A stretch of DNA of 64,000 nt from NCBI GenBank assembly GCA_038528965.1, contig JBCBEC010000003.1, positions 186,001 through 250,000 on the forward strand. The letters are read 5' to 3'. The notes beneath the pieces were generated by a model that was not told the origin of the DNA, did not search any database, and saw only the letters and a program-made list of their open reading frames with translations. Numbering within the stretch: the stretch's first letter is position 1; each line of letters opens with the position of its first letter. The DNA comes from Lewinella sp038528965. GTDB lineage: Bacteria > Bacteroidota > Bacteroidia > Chitinophagales > Saprospiraceae. Below, piece after piece: positions 61,645 through 64,000 of this stretch. Both the position numbers and the translations under genes were made by a program.

Positions 61645-61875
61645 AAAATTCCGGGCAGAAAACCCAGAGTAGATACGCGTGATTTGCGAGCACGCAATGG
61701 TAAGAACGCCTGGAGGCTAAGGATAGATATGATTTTCATCGTAATTTTTCAAATTCGTTACCTTTACCGCTAAGAAATGGCAACCTTCCAGCTCCGCAGT
61801 GAAGCAATACCCGTAAAAGCCTTGTGAGCGTAGCTGTTGCATTTCGCGCTTACAGATGAGAAAAGAGCTTAGAAT

Positions 61876-62667
61876 TTGGAACGCACACCTCCTATTGTCA
61901 CGATAACCTCTGATTTTGGTCGCCGAGACTATCACTTGGCCTTGATAAAGGGCCATATCCTGCAACAAACGCCGCGTGCTCAGCTTATTGATATCAGCCA
62001 CGAAGTAACCAACTACAATATCGTAGAGGCTGCCTTCTTATTCCGCCACTGTTGGCGTGCTTTTCCGATTGGAACCATTCACTTGCTTAGCGTAAACGAC
62101 TTTGATCAACCTGATCGTCCTTTTCTGGCTTTCAGCCACGATGGCCACCACTTTGTTGGGCCCGACAATGGGTTGTTTTCACTGGTCTTCCCAGAACTCC
62201 CCAGCGCCCTTTATCAGATCAATGTGGATGAGTTGGAGTTAAGTCGTTTCCCGATTGCTGACGTGCTGGCGCATGCCGTGGGACATTTGTCGCAAGATTT
62301 CCCAGTGAGTGGCTTGGGAACTACCGTAGATAACTGGATTGAGCGCATCACCCTCCGTCCTGTGACTGGCCCCAACCATATCCGCGGCTCGGTAGTGTAC
62401 GTAGATCAATTTGACAATGTGATTCTCAATATTGATCGCACACTGATGGACAATGTAGGTAGCGGACGACCATTCCAGCTGTTCTTCAAACGCCACTCTC
62501 CTATTGCTACGCTTTCGGAACATTATCACGACGTGCCAGTAGGTGAAATTCTGTGCCGCTTCAATTCAGCTGATTTGCTGGAGATTGCCATTAATATGGA
62601 TAAAGCAGCCGGTTTACTGGGGCTTAAAGTCGAGGATACCGTGCAGATTGATTTTTCGACGCGATGA
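61876..62667 (+). CDS. SAM hydroxide adenosyltransferase (DUF62 family)
   Basis: A 263-residue enzyme of the fluorinase/chlorinase superfamily. VTITSDFGRRDYHLALIKGHI with the SAM-binding Asp, DISHEVTNYNIVEAAFL and the VGPDNGLFSLVF loop are characteristic. Family members outside the halogenases hydrolyse SAM to adenosine and methionine. The halide-pocket features of true halogenases are not evident. The frame starts at TTG 61876; an ATG at 61856 is out of frame and soon stops. The last codons and the stop lie inside a REP-like palindrome. Confidence 0.88.
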   Translation: MERTPPIVTITSDFGRRDYHLALIKGHILQQTPRAQLIDISHEVTNYNIVEAAFLFRHCWRAFPIGTIHLLSVNDFDQPDRPFLAFSHDGHHFVGPDNGLFSLVFPELPSALYQINVDELELSRFPIADVLAHAVGHLSQDFPVSGLGTTVDNWIERITLRPVTGPNHIRGSVVYVDQFDNVILNIDRTLMDNVGSGRPFQLFFKRHSPIATLSEHYHDVPVGEILCRFNSADLLEIAINMDKAAGLLGLKVEDTVQIDFSTR

Positions 62668-62683
62668 ATCGCGTCGCTACGAC
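62657..62683. repeat. REP-like palindrome overlapping a gene end
   Basis: CGACGCGAT-GA-ATCGCGTCG (9-base perfect arms) followed by CTACGAC. The left arm encodes the last residues and part of the stop codon of the preceding gene. Confidence 0.55.
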
Positions 62684-62715
62684 CTTTAATTGTTGACCTT
62701 GTTAACTCTCATTGT

Positions 62716-63438
62716 ATGGAAACGCGTCCTCATTCTGATTTTCCTGAAGCTAAAATTGAGCGGGTCACCACCAAGACCATGTTCAAATCTCTCTTGGCTA
62801 TACTCAACCTGGAGAAGGGTATCTTCTATACCGCCTGGGAAATGATCAAATCGCCGGGTAATGCGATGCGGCGGTACCTATTTGAAGACCGGACTAAGTT
62901 TATTGAACCGCTCAAGTTTTTAGTGCTCACTCTTCCTATTTATATCTTCCTTAGTATTAAGGTATACCCCGCTGGAAGTTTATTCGACAGTATGGAGCAG
63001 GGATTTAGAATGAGTGCTGGTGAAGACATGCCAGAGGAACAAATTGCTCAGGCTAAATTATTGTTACAGTACCTAAAGGATTACTCCAACTTCTTACTAC
63101 TCCTTACCATACCTATCAGTTCCATTTGGACGTACCTGCTTTTCAGGAAGTACCGCCTCACTTTTGGTGAACATCTGGTTTTAAATGCCTTTCTCTATGC
63201 GTTTTTGACCTTATTAGGCATCATCCTTATGCCCTTGGGTGCTTATTCTATAGAGACGCTGAACTACCTCATAATGCTGCTGAACTTTGGCTACATGGCC
63301 TATTTTGTCAAGGACTTTTTTCGAAAATCCTGGGGCAGTTCCTTATGGAATAGTTTAGTCTTAACTGTCTTATCGTTCATCACCAGCTCACTTGGATTGA
63401 TGATCATAGTTATTATCGCAATCCTCTTGATGAACTAG
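62716..63438 (+). CDS. DUF3667-like membrane protein
   Basis: A 240-residue integral membrane protein with five hydrophobic segments (about 66-85, 128-146, 155-175, 180-200, 212-238). The opening (TTKTMFKSLLAILNLEKGIFYTAWEMIKSPGNAMRRYLFEDR) matches the DUF3667 pattern of a soluble lead with a P-G-x-x-x-R-x-Y-L motif. The N-terminal zinc-ribbon cysteines common in that family are absent. Function unknown. It follows the SAM enzyme by about 50 bases and could be co-transcribed with it. Confidence 0.7.
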   Translation: METRPHSDFPEAKIERVTTKTMFKSLLAILNLEKGIFYTAWEMIKSPGNAMRRYLFEDRTKFIEPLKFLVLTLPIYIFLSIKVYPAGSLFDSMEQGFRMSAGEDMPEEQIAQAKLLLQYLKDYSNFLLLLTIPISSIWTYLLFRKYRLTFGEHLVLNAFLYAFLTLLGIILMPLGAYSIETLNYLIMLLNFGYMAYFVKDFFRKSWGSSLWNSLVLTVLSFITSSLGLMIIVIIAILLMN

Positions 63439-63449
63439 TTAGGACTAGC

Positions 63450-63842
63450 CTAATTTTTGGGTTGAATGAAGTCCCAAAGCGTACCGTATAGGTCCTTGAA
63501 TACAGCAACCGTACCGTAGGGCTGTTCTTCCGGTTCTCGAACAAACTCAATTCCTTCGGCCAGCATTCGATTATAATCTCGCCAGAAATCATCGGTATAC
63601 AGGAAGAGGAATACCCGCCCACCGGTCTGATTACCGATTGCCAGTTCTTGTTCTGGTTTAGCGGCTTTAGCCAAAAGAAGGGCACACTCATTAGAGCCTG
63701 GAGGAGCTACTACCACCCAACGTTTGGTTTCACTAAGTTGGGTGTCTTCCAACAGTTTGAACTTCAATTTTTGCGTGTACCAGGCAATGGCCTCATCGTA
63801 GTCTCTTACCACCAGGGCTATTCGTGCTATATGCTGACGCAT
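63450..63842 (-). CDS. VOC (glyoxalase/bleomycin-resistance fold) protein
   Basis: A 130-residue single-domain VOC protein with two beta-alpha-beta-beta-beta modules: HIARIALVVRDYDEAIAWYTQKLKFKLLED and VFLFLYTDDFWRDYNRMLAEGIEFV ... AVFKDLYGTLWDFIQ. Only the first His (His4) of the metal quartet is evident, and the final Glu position is Asp, so enzymatic activity is uncertain. It converges on the DUF3667 gene with an 11-base gap. Confidence 0.85.
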   Translation of the reverse strand: MRQHIARIALVVRDYDEAIAWYTQKLKFKLLEDTQLSETKRWVVVAPPGSNECALLLAKAAKPEQELAIGNQTGGRVFLFLYTDDFWRDYNRMLAEGIEFVREPEEQPYGTVAVFKDLYGTLWDFIQPKN

Positions 63843-63916
63843 AATGGGATTTGATTTTCGTAAATTTAGGCCGCTAAGGTAGTAGAAGCCACTGATTAAG
63901 AAGTAACAACCACCTG

Positions 63917-64000
63917 ATGAATATCAAAGCTACATCCCCCGATCACTACATTGAGCAAATCCCAGAGGAGCGCCAAGGCCCCATGCAGGAACTGCGCCAA
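63917..64000 (+). CDS. DUF1801 family protein (5' end only)
   Basis: The first 28 codons from ATG 63917 run off the window. SPDHYIEQIPEERQGPMQELRQ resembles the N-terminus of DUF1801/YdhG-like small proteins (YI..LPEERR..L..LR). Function unknown. The upstream gap of ~75 bases to the divergent VOC gene has only a weak TAAATTTA box. Confidence 0.65.
   Translation, partial: MNIKATSPDHYIEQIPEERQGPMQELRQ

Noticed and set aside
1..64000. CRISPR array, prophage or insertion sequence
   Set aside because: No regular direct-repeat/spacer pattern, no phage structural genes and no transposase or integrase was recognised.

Overview
The window is a piece of a Bacteroidota chromosome. Three things point there: promoters of the form TAnnTTTG (often with a TTTG/TTG box 18-21 bases upstream), weak or absent Shine-Dalgarno sequences, and marker genes such as porU, porV, porX, gldJ, PorP/SprF, DUF4295 and T9SS sorting domains. 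The mix of T9SS type A and type B cargo, a GlgP with DUF3417 and very large SprB-repeat proteins suggests Saprospiria (Lewinella-like). That rank is an inference.

Layout. 1-6562 (minus) is the start of the dcw cell-wall cluster: mraZ, rsmH, ftsL-like, ftsI with PASTA, murE, mraY (cut by the window edge). Its upstream region carries 10-bp-periodic GTGG repeats that look like MraZ boxes. 6990-15063 holds a patatin/outer-membrane-barrel protein, a secreted FKBP isomerase, an alpha/beta hydrolase, an orphan histidine kinase and glycogen phosphorylase. 15167-20620 holds a T9SS-exported beta-helix-like protein, a secreted TonB-C domain protein and a response regulator/TPR histidine kinase pair behind two near-identical palindromes. 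20621-21324 has no gene but is dense in hairpins and may encode one or two small RNAs. 22247-25399 is tRNA-Arg(ACG), rpmB, rpmG, a DUF4295 gene, ftsY and an APP1-like phosphatase. 25404-38900 is mixed: DUF5916 barrel, CPBP protease, quinone oxidoreductase, GNAT, an unrecognised orphan protein, a tricorn-like S41 protease, a cupin, a Qnr-like pentapeptide protein and ribA. 39065-44718 holds an OmpA protein with a long structured leader, a Glu/Leu dehydrogenase, a metal-site-less arginase relative and murF.

44824-61599 is a type IX secretion (T9SS) and gliding region: gldJ, a PorP/SprF protein, porU, porV, a 1546-residue cohesin/SprB-repeat type B cargo protein and the regulator porX, with the RNase P RNA gene and a thioredoxin-SPOR protein in between. 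The products fit together: PorU and PorV process and attach cargo at the outer membrane, GldJ and PorP/SprF belong to the motor/translocon side, PorX controls expression, and two cargo proteins (15167 and 55315) carry the matching sorting domains. The window ends with a SAM hydroxide adenosyltransferase, a DUF3667 membrane protein, a VOC protein and the start of a DUF1801 gene.

No CRISPR array, prophage, insertion sequence or integron was seen. The least explained pieces are the structured intergenic block at 20.6-21.3 kb, the twin palindromes at 17.86-17.92 kb, the leader of the OmpA gene, several REP-like palindromes ending in TAC, and the orphan protein at 32150.
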